From positions 1 through 9,807 of the forward strand of contig CANPXI010000029.1 of NCBI GenBank assembly GCA_947585885.1: a DNA stretch of 9,807 nt, in the 5' to 3' direction. Shown here one piece after another: positions 1-5,956 of the stretch. How positions within the stretch are numbered: the stretch's first letter is position 1; each line of letters starts with the position of its first letter. Source of the stretch: an uncultured Bacilli bacterium. Its GTDB lineage: Bacteria; Bacillota_I; Bacilli_A; RF39; UBA660. Under the pieces are notes generated by a model. The model did no database searches. It was not told the DNA's origin and saw nothing but the letters and a program-made list of their open reading frames with translations. A program made the position numbers and the translations under genes.

Positions 1-534
1 CCCGTTTGTGCTTCTATCTATTCCATTTACATATGAAGAAAATATTTTACCATTTTTTACTTCTACTCTTTTGTTTGTTTCGCTCATTGTTATTTCGTGA
101 CCAAGGGCTCCATATATAAGAGTTTCTGGGTCTATATATGTAAGAGTACCTAAACCAGTTACTTTTTCTTTTACATATAGGCCTGTTTTATATACACCAG
201 ACTCGTTTACTAGTTCTAGTTTTGTGTCTATTTCTTTATTGTTTCTTTTTATTTTTATGTTTACTTCATTATTTATTATGTTGTTTTCAATTATGTTACT
301 CATTTCATTTATGGAAGAGGCTTCTATTCCTTCTATTTCTATTATTCTGTCTCCCACTTTTAGGTTTTTATTTCCAATGTATTTACCACCTACTTTATAG
401 AAACCAACTACTACTAAACCATCAGATTCTATTTGTATACCTATGTTTTCACCGCCTGGGATGATACTTTCAGAATACGCTAGTAAGTTTATTGGCAGTA
501 TTAAAAGGGTAAATGCGATTAGTAATTTTTTCAT
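1..534 (-). CDS. spoIVB: SpoIVB serine peptidase (S55 family), 3'-truncated by window edge
   Basis: SpoIVB is the forespore-secreted serine peptidase that signals across the intermembrane space to activate pro-sigma-K processing by SpoIVFB. The 178 visible residues start at ATG 534, with SD GAGGTG six bases upstream. A hydrophobic N-terminal signal/anchor (about residues 4-19) is followed by an IPGG motif (25-28) and a PDZ domain (about 33-105; VVVGF, LKVGDRI). The start of the S55 peptidase domain follows, with GLGTLTYIDP and YGALGHEI. His146 in GALGH is the expected catalytic histidine; the catalytic serine would lie past the left edge. In B. subtilis the equivalent His is about residue 236, so the region before it is roughly 90 residues shorter here. 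The gene lies directly downstream of xseB, behind a terminator, so it is probably transcribed separately. I see no convincing sporulation promoter in the short spacer. Family assignment is firm. Confidence 0.93.
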   Translation of the reverse strand, partial: MKKLLIAFTLLILPINLLAYSESIIPGGENIGIQIESDGLVVVGFYKVGGKYIGNKNLKVGDRIIEIEGIEASSINEMSNIIENNIINNEVNIKIKRNNKEIDTKLELVNESGVYKTGLYVKEKVTGLGTLTYIDPETLIYGALGHEITMSETNKRVEVKNGKIFSSYVNGIDRSTNG

Positions 535-571
535 AAAATACACCTCATTTATAGTTTTTACTGTTATTTAT

Positions 572-602
572 AAAAAAAGCTACCAATTTTTTACTTGGTA
601 AC
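572..602 (-). terminator. Rho-independent terminator of the nusB-xseA-xseB operon
   Basis: On the minus strand an 8-bp stem (GTTACCAA with TTGGTAGC, one G-U pair, 8-nt loop) at 602-579 is followed by seven U at 578-572. It begins five bases after the xseB stop codon, so it ends this operon and insulates spoIVB. Confidence 0.85.
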
Positions 603-607
603 TTTTG

Positions 608-829
608 TTATTCGGTTTTAAATTCGCTTAGAGTTCCGTCTTCATTTAGTATTTTGTTTACTGTTTTTGTCGCTTCTTTTAGTTTGTTTTCACAGAATTT
701 TACTAGTGCCATGCTGCTTTCATATTTTTCTATCATTTCGTCAAGTGGTACTTCACCTTTTTCTAAGCATCTTATTGTTTCTTCTAGTTTTAATAGGGCA
801 CTTTCAAATGTTTCGTCTTTTTCTATCAT
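608..829 (-). CDS. xseB: Exodeoxyribonuclease VII small subunit XseB
   Basis: This is the small subunit of exonuclease VII, a cytoplasmic complex that degrades single-stranded DNA from either end into oligonucleotides; several XseB chains bind each XseA. The 73-residue length is normal for the family. The helical-hairpin fold is recognisable: an N-terminal FESALLKLEETIRCLEKGEVPLDEMIEKY segment-type pattern (Phe8 to Tyr36, with the family-typical LE..V..LE.GE..L.E....YE spacing) followed by a second basic helix. Its ATG overlaps the xseA stop in an ATGA junction, which indicates translational coupling and keeps subunit supply linked to XseA. A terminator follows the stop codon at once, making this the last gene of the nusB-xseA-xseB operon. 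Confidence 0.95.
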   Translation of the reverse strand: MIEKDETFESALLKLEETIRCLEKGEVPLDEMIEKYESSMALVKFCENKLKEATKTVNKILNEDGTLSEFKTE

Positions 830-2163
830 TTTATCACTTCCTTTACTTCACTATTTATTAGACCACTCTTTAGTCTTGTTGTTATTATGTCTTTTTCTTT
901 TATGTCATCTAAGCTTTTTATTATACTACCATTTTTTAGTGTTACTGAGTAACCTTTATCTAGTATGTTAATTGGGTTTAATAACTCTAGTTTTGTGGTA
1001 ATATTTTCTATTTTATTAGTGTCTTTTTCAATACAAATTTTTGCATTTTTAAATAGATTATCTTTTAGACTTTGTAATTTTACTTTTAAGTCTTTTTCAA
1101 GTATATTTTTTGGACTTAAAAGTACTAGTTTATTATTTAAGTTTTCTAGTATTTGAGAGTTTTTCAGAAGTGCAGTTTTTGTTAGTAATGTAAGTTTTTC
1201 TATTAGGTTATCTAGTTTTTGCTCTTCTTTTTCATATAAAGTTATTGGGTTATTTAGTATGTAATTGTTTTCATATTTTTTTAGTATTTCTTCATATGAA
1301 GTTATTTTTTTTGTTACTAAACTCATTAGTCTATTTTTGTATTCAGTTAAGTATCTATTTATTTCTAAAATACTAGGGACTACTAGTTCTGCTGCACCAG
1401 TTGGAGTTGGGGCACGAAGGTCTGCTACAAAGTCACTTATTGTAAAGTCTATTTCGTGACCTACTGCACTTACTACTGGTTTATTTGTTTTGTATATTGC
1501 ACGGGCGACTATTTCTTCATTAAAAGCCCATAAGTCTTCAATTGATCCGCCTCCACGGCCTAGTATTATTACGTCTACATTAGATTTATCTGCAATTTCT
1601 AACATTTTAACTATGTTAGGAGCAGCAAGTTCTCCTTGTACAAGAGTTGGAAAAAGTATTATTTCGGCTAGTGGGAAACGTCTATTAATTGTGCTTATTA
1701 TATCTTTTACTGCAGCACCTGTGGGAGCAGTTATTACTCCTACTTTCTTTGGTATTCTAGGAAGACTTTTCTTTTTACTTTGGTCAAATAAGCCTTCACT
1801 AGCAAGTTTCTTTTTTAATTCTTCAAATAATGTATATAAGTTACCTACACCATCTTGTTTCATACTTGTTACTGTTATTTGATAGTTTCCACCGGCTACA
1901 TATACGTTTACTTTTCCTCTTACTTCAACACTCATTCCGTCTTCTGGAGTAAAGGGAAGATTTGCGCTTTCATAGTTAAACATTACAGCATTTATTTTAC
2001 TTGTTTCATCTTTTAGACTAAAGTATAAGTGGCCTCTTGAGTGAAACTTTAAATTACTTATTTCACCTTTTACACTTACATATGTTAAAAATTCGTCTTT
2101 ATCAAATATGCTTTTTATGTAGGTATTAACGTCTGTTACTGATAAATAGATTTCTTCATTCAT
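826..2163 (-). CDS. xseA: Exodeoxyribonuclease VII large subunit XseA
   Basis: Catalytic large subunit of exonuclease VII, acting on single-stranded DNA in repair and recombination. At 445 residues it is full length. The N-terminal OB-fold DNA-binding domain spans about residues 1-100 (LTYVSVKGEISN, HLYFSLKDE). The catalytic core contains VGVITAPTGAA (141-151), LGRGGGSIEDLW (201-212) and the hallmark GHEIDFTISDFVADLRAP run from Gly235, ending in TPTGAAEL. From about residue 265 a Lys/Glu-rich helical region follows, as expected for the long coiled-coil arm that binds XseB, and the C-terminus has the usual LDKGYSVT motif. The start ATG at 2163 overlaps the end of nusB by 8 bp and has SD GAGGT five bases upstream. 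The stop is TGA. Assignment is secure. Confidence 0.97.
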   Translation of the reverse strand: MNEEIYLSVTDVNTYIKSIFDKDEFLTYVSVKGEISNLKFHSRGHLYFSLKDETSKINAVMFNYESANLPFTPEDGMSVEVRGKVNVYVAGGNYQITVTSMKQDGVGNLYTLFEELKKKLASEGLFDQSKKKSLPRIPKKVGVITAPTGAAVKDIISTINRRFPLAEIILFPTLVQGELAAPNIVKMLEIADKSNVDVIILGRGGGSIEDLWAFNEEIVARAIYKTNKPVVSAVGHEIDFTISDFVADLRAPTPTGAAELVVPSILEINRYLTEYKNRLMSLVTKKITSYEEILKKYENNYILNNPITLYEKEEQKLDNLIEKLTLLTKTALLKNSQILENLNNKLVLLSPKNILEKDLKVKLQSLKDNLFKNAKICIEKDTNKIENITTKLELLNPINILDKGYSVTLKNGSIIKSLDDIKEKDIITTRLKSGLINSEVKEVIK

Positions 2164-2566
2164 TTTTTACCTCATTATTTAGTATGTTATCTAGTACAGC
2201 ATTTAGCATTTTTGTTACATCAGTGTCACTATATTTTTTAGATAGTTCTATTCCTTCGTTTATACTTACTATTTTAGGAGTATCTGTATACATTAGTTCA
2301 TATACACTCATTCTAAATATTGCACGGTCAATGTTACCTAGGCGAGATATTGTCCAGTTTTTTAAGTATTTATTTATAAGAATATCAATTTCTTTTTCTT
2401 TGTTTAATGTACCATATACTATACTACTTACAAATTCATTTTCATTTTGAAAGTTTTCTTTTATTACTTTTTCTATATCATAATCTAAGTTTTCTTTTCT
2501 ATATATGTTTATTTGATATAAAATAGTCATTATTTTTTCTCTTAATTCGCTTCTTGTTATTTTCAT
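2156..2566 (-). CDS. nusB: Transcription antitermination factor NusB
   Basis: NusB binds boxA RNA together with NusE (ribosomal protein S10) and supports antitermination during rRNA transcription. The protein has 136 residues, normal for the family, and is predicted to be all helical. The recognisable parts are the N-terminal SELREKIMTILYQINI helix, the central LGNIDRAIFRMSVYEL segment (76-91) and the conserved C-terminal part VSINEGIELSKKYS (100-113) followed by LNAVLDNIL. It starts at ATG 2566 with SD GAGAGGG about seven bases upstream. It is the first gene of the operon; nusB ahead of exonuclease VII genes resembles the B. subtilis nusB-folD-xseA-xseB order, here without folD. Confidence 0.95.
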   Translation of the reverse strand: MKITRSELREKIMTILYQINIYRKENLDYDIEKVIKENFQNENEFVSSIVYGTLNKEKEIDILINKYLKNWTISRLGNIDRAIFRMSVYELMYTDTPKIVSINEGIELSKKYSDTDVTKMLNAVLDNILNNEVKNE

Positions 2567-2591
2567 AAAATTTCCCTCTCACTACTAGATA

Positions 2592-2620
2592 ATTATAGCA
2601 AATTAAAGATTAAATTACTA
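2592..2620 (-). promoter_or_regulatory. Sigma-A-type extended -10 promoter for nusB-xseA-xseB
   Basis: On the minus strand TGCTATAAT (2600-2592) is a perfect extended -10. A weak -35 (TAGTAA, 2620-2615) lies 17 bp upstream. Initiation near 2585 would leave a leader of about 19 nt that includes the nusB SD. Confidence 0.65.
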
Positions 2621-2631
2621 TAAAAAGACAC

Positions 2632-2655
2632 AAAAAAACTATAAATATTATAGTT
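2632..2655 (-). terminator. Rho-independent terminator overlapping the ylbL stop codon
   Basis: On the minus strand AACTATAA and TTATAGTT form an 8-bp stem with a 3-nt loop (2655-2637), followed by a U tract down to 2632. The 5' arm contains the last Leu codon and the TAA stop of the protease gene, so coding sequence and terminator share bases. The stem is AT-rich but the signal is well placed, just upstream of the nusB promoter. Confidence 0.7.
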
Positions 2656-3655
2656 CTTCTAATTTTTTTAGTACGTTTTTAAAAGTATCTGCTTCTATTA
2701 GTTTTATGTCATAGTTATTTTTTTCTTTTTCTTTTAAGGCTTCTTCATAGTTAGCAGTTGGTACTATAAACACATCAGCTTTATTTTTTACTGCTCCTTT
2801 TAGTTTGTATTTGACTCCTCCGATTTCACCTACATTACCTAACGAATCTATTGTACCAGTTCCAGCAATGGTTAGGCCTTTAGTAATGTCTTCTTTTACT
2901 AGTCTATTATATATTTCAAGGGTACTCATAAGTCCTCCTGAAGCACCACTTTCATTTACTTTATATTTAAATTTAACACTTTTGTCTGTTTTTACATTTA
3001 TTACTTCACTTAGGTACATTCCTATTATTTTTTTGTTTTCACTTTCATAAACAATACCTGTTTTATTTAGTTTTTTACCATCCCTCATTACTTTAAATGA
3101 AACTTCGTCACCTACATTTTTATTTTCTATTATACCAGTTAAGTCAGTTAGTTCATTTATTTCTTTACCATCAGCTTCTATTATTATGTCACCTACTTTA
3201 AGGTTTGTTTTTGCTTCTTCAAATATGTAGTAGACAGTTACATCCTTTTTTGTTATTTCATATTTTTCGTTAGCACTTTCAAATGCTACTTTTATTGCAT
3301 TTTCGTTTACTGAGTTTAAGTCTATTTTACCTCTTGCTAATATTTCGTCATAGTCTTCGTTTTCTATACGAGAGTCATCTATACTTACTAAGTCCCAAGA
3401 TGGAATTATATAACTAAGTAGTACAAACATAAGCCTTCCTTCTTTTGCTGTTACATACGTTAAGTTAAATGAGCCTTTACTTTCATACCCGTCTTCTACA
3501 GTTATTCTTTTATCTAAATTACTTAAGCCGCCTGGAGAATATATTTCATAGTCTAGTCTTATAAAAAATGATAGAAATATAAGTGCCCATACAACTACAA
3601 AAACTAAGTTTTCTTTTATAAATTTTTTTATACTTTCATATAATTTAATAATCAC
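2648..3655 (-). CDS. ylbL: Membrane-anchored PDZ-Lon serine protease (YlbL/SepM family)
   Basis: A 335-residue serine protease anchored by one N-terminal transmembrane helix (about residues 16-33), with the active domains outside the membrane. The YSPGG motif (39-43) follows the anchor. A PDZ domain occupies about 140-205 (LKVGDIIIEADGKEI, then VGDEVSFKVMRDGK). A Lon-type proteolytic domain spans about 225-335. The Ser-Lys dyad is visible as Ser239 in SGASGGLM and Lys284 in GEIGGVKYK, 45 residues apart, close to the 43 of E. coli Lon. In streptococci SepM trims competence peptide and in Bacillus YlbL has been linked to cell-division control; the substrate here is unknown. The start is GTG at 3655, with SD GAGGTG six bases upstream. 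It is divergent from ylbJ, its neighbour in B. subtilis too. Confidence 0.88.
   Translation of the reverse strand: MIIKLYESIKKFIKENLVFVVVWALIFLSFFIRLDYEIYSPGGLSNLDKRITVEDGYESKGSFNLTYVTAKEGRLMFVLLSYIIPSWDLVSIDDSRIENEDYDEILARGKIDLNSVNENAIKVAFESANEKYEITKKDVTVYYIFEEAKTNLKVGDIIIEADGKEINELTDLTGIIENKNVGDEVSFKVMRDGKKLNKTGIVYESENKKIIGMYLSEVINVKTDKSVKFKYKVNESGASGGLMSTLEIYNRLVKEDITKGLTIAGTGTIDSLGNVGEIGGVKYKLKGAVKNKADVFIVPTANYEEALKEKEKNNYDIKLIEADTFKNVLKKLEEL
3618..3644 (+). promoter_or_regulatory. Possible sigma-E-like promoter for ylbJ
   Basis: ATA (3618-3620), 16 bp, then CATATAAT (3637-3644) fits the sigma-E pattern ATA-N16-CATACAAT with one difference in the -10. It lies inside the 5' end of the divergent protease gene and would give a leader of about 50 nt before ylbJ. 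B. subtilis ylbJ is sigma-E dependent, which supports the reading, but such motifs occur by chance in DNA this AT-rich. Confidence 0.35.
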
Positions 3656-3673
3656 TTATTACACCTCGTTATT

Positions 3674-3682
3674 ATTATAGCA
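3674..3682 (-). promoter_or_regulatory. Extended -10 element in front of ylbL
   Basis: TGCTATAAT on the minus strand is identical to the element before nusB. There is no good -35 at 17 bp. Initiation near 3667 would put the SD (GAGGTG, 3667-3662) at the very 5' end of the mRNA, so the leader would be unusually short. It is plausible but tight. Confidence 0.45.
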
Positions 3683-3701
3683 TATTATTAGGAGATTTAT
3701 G

Positions 3702-4586
3702 ATGAAAAGAATTTTATTATTTATATTATTTAGTTTTTTTCTTTATGTTTTTATTTTTGATCCTGTAATAATTACTAGTTCAGTAAATTATAGTATTAAG
3801 TTATTTATTAGTAATATACTTCCTAGTTTGTTTCCTTTTTTTATTTTTACAGATATTTTAATTAATTATAATTATATTTATTTTCTTAATAAAATTTTTA
3901 AGTTTAAGTATAGTTATATAATACTTATTGCTTTGTTTTCAGGGCTTCCTAGTAATGCTAAGATTATTAATTCTTTACTGAGTAAGGGTTTAATTAGCAA
4001 GAAAGATGCAAGTATAGTTATGTCTTTTACTTTTTTTCCTAACCCAATGTTTGTAATTACTAGTGTTGGAATACTTATGAATGGAAGTTTTAAGTTAGGG
4101 ATAAGTTTACTTATTATTAATTATATTTCTAACTTTATAATGTATTTATTTAATTATAAAAAACTTGATAGTAATAATTTATGTATTATGGAAAGTGAAG
4201 CAAGTTTTCTTAGTCTTATAAAAAAATCTATTTTAAATAATGCAGAAGTTCTTTTAATTATTTTAGGTAATGTTGTTATTTTTACTACTATTTGTAATGT
4301 TATTTTTTCTTATTTTAATACCCCAGAATTTATAGAAAACTTTGTATCTTGTTTTTTAGAGATGACAAGTGGCATAAAAAAAGTAAGTGATAGTTTATTT
4401 AGTTTAGACTTAAAGTTTATTTTTATTTCTTTATCACTTGCTTTTTCTGGGCTTTCTATTATTTCTCAAGCTTTTAGTATTTTATCTAATAAAGATATTG
4501 ATTACTCATTAATTATTAAAAATAAGATTAAATTAGTTTTCATCACTCTTATAATAGACTATTTCTATATTATATTCTTCATGTGA
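3702..4586 (+). CDS. ylbJ: Sporulation integral membrane protein YlbJ
   Basis: A 294-residue polytopic membrane protein of the YlbJ family, whose fold is related to nucleoside-recognition/gate domains. In B. subtilis it is a mother-cell protein needed for proper cortex formation and resistant spores; the transported substrate, if any, is unknown. Family landmarks (numbered from the upstream ATG) are LPSLFPFFIFTDIL (41-54), SGLPSNAKI (81-89), FFPNPMF (112-118), EMTSGI (221-226) and FSGLSIISQ (249-257). Hydrophobic helices fill most of the rest. Two adjacent ATGs exist at 3699 and 3702; SD AGGAG (3690-3694) is four bases from the first and seven from the second, so I chose the second. The stop is TGA. 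The last 54 bases overlap the convergent prepilin gene, and no strong terminator follows. Confidence 0.9.
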   Translation: MKRILLFILFSFFLYVFIFDPVIITSSVNYSIKLFISNILPSLFPFFIFTDILINYNYIYFLNKIFKFKYSYIILIALFSGLPSNAKIINSLLSKGLISKKDASIVMSFTFFPNPMFVITSVGILMNGSFKLGISLLIINYISNFIMYLFNYKKLDSNNLCIMESEASFLSLIKKSILNNAEVLLIILGNVVIFTTICNVIFSYFNTPEFIENFVSCFLEMTSGIKKVSDSLFSLDLKFIFISLSLAFSGLSIISQAFSILSNKDIDYSLIIKNKIKLVFITLIIDYFYIIFFM

Positions 4587-5000
4587 TGGAACTTTTAGTT
4601 TTAAAAGTTTTAAGTTATCATTATTAGTTAGTTCTAAGTTATATGTGTAGTCTTCTTCTATTTTTCTAGACATTAATATTTGATTATCTGTAGTATCAGT
4701 GTAAGTTATTTTCTTTTTATCTTCACTTAAAGTAAGTGTTCTTGTTTCTTCATTTGTTAGTGTTAATGTACAAGTGTTATCTGTACAAGTAACATTATTT
4801 ATTCCCTCGTTTTTTCTTATGTCTTCATTTATTAGCTTTGATACAAGAGTTTTATTTATTAGCATGTTTGTTTTTGTGTTTATTCCATCTTCATCTTTTC
4901 TTATTACTGATAAAAATCTTATCATGAATACCATTACTACTGATAAAAGGGTTACTGATATGGCTATTTCTATTAATGTAAATCCGTTTTTGTTTTTCAT
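4533..5000 (-). CDS. Type IV prepilin-like protein with canonical GFTLIE cleavage motif
   Basis: A 155-residue protein with a textbook prepilin N-terminus: a short basic leader MKNKNG, then FTLIE, giving predicted cleavage after Gly6, N-methylated Phe and Glu at mature position 5. A hydrophobic helix follows (about 12-30). The remainder is a polar, beta-rich head dominated by Thr, Asn and Asp, with Cys72 and Cys77 close enough for a disulfide. Such proteins are inserted in the membrane, processed by a prepilin peptidase and built into pseudopili. By size it could be a minor pilin of the ComGF/PilW kind, but I cannot assign it to one family. It is the last of three co-directional prepilin genes: ATG 5000 lies 9 bases after the previous stop, with a G-rich SD (AGGGGG). 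Its 3' end overlaps ylbJ convergently. Confidence 0.82.
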   Translation of the reverse strand: MKNKNGFTLIEIAISVTLLSVVMVFMIRFLSVIRKDEDGINTKTNMLINKTLVSKLINEDIRKNEGINNVTCTDNTCTLTLTNEETRTLTLSEDKKKITYTDTTDNQILMSRKIEEDYTYNLELTNNDNLKLLKLKVPSHEEYNIEIVYYKSDEN

Positions 5001-5009
5001 ATGTCCCCC

Positions 5010-5462
5010 TTATATTCTAAGAGATGCATAATAGTTTTTATTTCCATATTTAAAGTTAACTATTATGTTTCTTCTTGTTTCATCTTTGTTTATTGTTTTT
5101 AGGTATTCTCTCATTGAGTTATTTATTTTTATTTCATTATTTTCTATATAACTACTTATTGCTTCATTTGTAATATAAATGTTTTCTATATTTAAGTTTG
5201 TTAGTAAATTATTACAGTTAGTGCTCATATAAGTGGTGCAGGTGTCTTTTGTTATTGTTATTAGTTTATCATTTCCAATGCTTTCTTTATTTATTTCATT
5301 TCTTATTATTTCTGTTTTATATAAGTCACTTATGTTATCATAGTACATTCTATTATTTATGTTAGTTGATATATTTATGTAAGTAGAATACATTCCTACT
5401 ATAGTTATAGTAAGTACTACAAGGACAATTAGAGTTTCCATAAATACAAAACCTTTTTTCAT
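5010..5462 (-). CDS. Type IV prepilin-like protein (GFVFME motif)
   Basis: A 150-residue protein with a three-residue leader (MKK), then G/FVFME. The predicted cleavage after Gly4 leaves Phe at +1 and Glu at +5. A hydrophobic helix runs to about residue 24 (TLIVLVVLTITIVG). The Asn/Ile-rich head contains Cys75 and Cys83, a possible disulfide pair, and ends NYYASLRI. The overall shape matches minor pseudopilins of the competence or type II secretion kind (ComGD/GE, PilV-like); the subfamily is not resolvable by eye. The start ATG shares one base with the stop of the preceding 54-residue gene (TAATG), and its own SD is weak (AAGG about 10 bases away), so translation is probably coupled to that gene. 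Confidence 0.78.
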   Translation of the reverse strand: MKKGFVFMETLIVLVVLTITIVGMYSTYINISTNINNRMYYDNISDLYKTEIIRNEINKESIGNDKLITITKDTCTTYMSTNCNNLLTNLNIENIYITNEAISSYIENNEIKINNSMREYLKTINKDETRRNIIVNFKYGNKNYYASLRI

Positions 5463-5626
5463 TATGGCACGACCTTATTAAGTTCATTTTTTACTTCTAT
5501 TATTTGACTATTTATTACATTATTTCTATAAGCATAAGCGTTTAATAGAGATATCATAACTAGGACAAATACTAGAATAAATGAATATACTACAGCCATT
5601 GAAATGAAACCATTTTTATTTTTCAT
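5462..5626 (-). CDS. 54-residue prepilin-like membrane protein lacking Glu5
   Basis: This short gene is easy to miss. From ATG 5626 (SD AGGTGA four bases upstream) it encodes 54 residues: leader MKNKNG, then FISMAVVYSFILVFVLVMI, then a short polar tail ending NELNKVVP. The leader is identical to that of the third gene of the operon (MKNKNG), so it should be handled by the same peptidase. Position +5 after the predicted cleavage is Ala rather than Glu. Loss of Glu5 is a known trait of tip-type minor pseudopilins such as GspK, and B. subtilis ComGG begins similarly (GFIYPAV). Those proteins are much longer, and only about 18 residues follow the helix here, so this would be a mini-pilin. The TAATG junction couples it to the next gene. 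Function is inferred only from the N-terminus and the operon. Confidence 0.75.
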   Translation of the reverse strand: MKNKNGFISMAVVYSFILVFVLVMISLLNAYAYRNNVINSQIIEVKNELNKVVP

Positions 5627-5645
5627 ATCTTCACCTACTATAAAG

Positions 5646-5674
5646 ATTATATCAAAATAAAGTGTTTATTACAA
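5646..5674 (-). promoter_or_regulatory. Sigma-A promoter for the three-gene prepilin operon
   Basis: On the minus strand TTGTAA (5674-5669), exactly 17 bp, then TATAAT (5651-5646). Initiation is expected near 5639, giving a leader of about 13 nt that includes SD AGGTGA. It is the best housekeeping promoter in the window, so the prepilin genes are probably expressed during growth rather than only in sporulation. Confidence 0.75.
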
Positions 5675-5679
5675 CGATT

Positions 5680-5718
5680 AAAAAAGAACACTTAACTTAA
5701 ATGTAAGTTATGGTGTTC
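5680..5718 (-). terminator. Rho-independent terminator facing left, upstream of the prepilin promoter
   Basis: On the minus strand GAACAC pairs with GTGTTC and AACTTA with TAAGTT (outer 6 bp, inner 6-7 bp, small bulge, 4-nt loop) at 5718-5686, followed by six U (5685-5680). The only leftward genes that could use it are spoVID-ysxE, whose transcript would first cross the antisense of the small plus-strand gene at 5762-5956. In the plus direction no T run follows the hairpin. Confidence 0.75.
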
Positions 5719-5761
5719 ACTAAAGTTTATTGTTTTTCATATAATATTTTAGGTGAAATGT

Positions 5762-5956
5762 ATGAATAAATTTAATGAAATAAAAGATTTATATAAAAAT
5801 AATAGAAAGCTTTTTGATGTTATTATACTTGTAGTTAATATTGTACTTATATTTTGGCAAGCTATTTTTTCTTTGATATTACCTAGTAGAATAAATATTT
5901 TAATTCTTTTAATTCTTATTGGCTTTTTAATTTATCAGTTAGTTAAAAATACGTGA
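5762..5956 (+). CDS. Small two-helix membrane protein of unknown function
   Basis: I do not recognise this protein. From ATG 5762 it has 64 residues: a charged N-terminal stretch (NKFNEIKDLYKNNRK), a first hydrophobic helix (FDVIILVVNIVLIFWQAIF), a short turn containing Pro-Ser-Arg, a second helix (INILILLILIGFLIYQL) and a C-terminal VKNT. A GTG at 5753 is in frame and would add three residues, but it lies inside AGGTGA (5751-5756), which reads as the SD for the ATG five bases further on, so the ATG is preferred. The gene stands alone on the plus strand, and its 3' end overlaps the ysxE-like gene by 18 bases tail-to-tail. The frame is open and gives a sensible membrane topology, but without a homologue it could be a chance ORF. 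Confidence 0.55.
   Translation: MNKFNEIKDLYKNNRKLFDVIILVVNIVLIFWQAIFSLILPSRINILILLILIGFLIYQLVKNT

Noticed and set aside
222..464. Hydrophobic plus-strand reading frame opposite spoIVB, and similar frames opposite xseB, xseA, ylbL, spoVID and lon
   Set aside because: All lie antisense to well-identified genes, lack SD sequences and have Leu/Phe/Ser-rich compositions expected from reading AT-rich genes backwards.
535..571. Sigma-F or sigma-G promoter for spoIVB in the short spacer
   Set aside because: Only AT-rich words such as CTATAA are present, with no acceptable -35 at the right spacing. Expression in the forespore is expected from the family, but the sequence does not show the promoter.
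4590..4611. AT-rich hairpin (AACTTTTA with TAAAAGTT) just after ylbJ as a plus-strand terminator
   Set aside because: Only one G-C-type pair stands among eight A-T pairs, with a poor T tract, and it lies inside the prepilin coding region. It is too weak to list as a terminator.
5740..5745. TATAAT as a sigma-A -10 for the small plus-strand gene
   Set aside because: There is no good -35 at 16-18 bp and the start would fall inside the SD. The same bases are discussed as a sigma-K-like motif instead.
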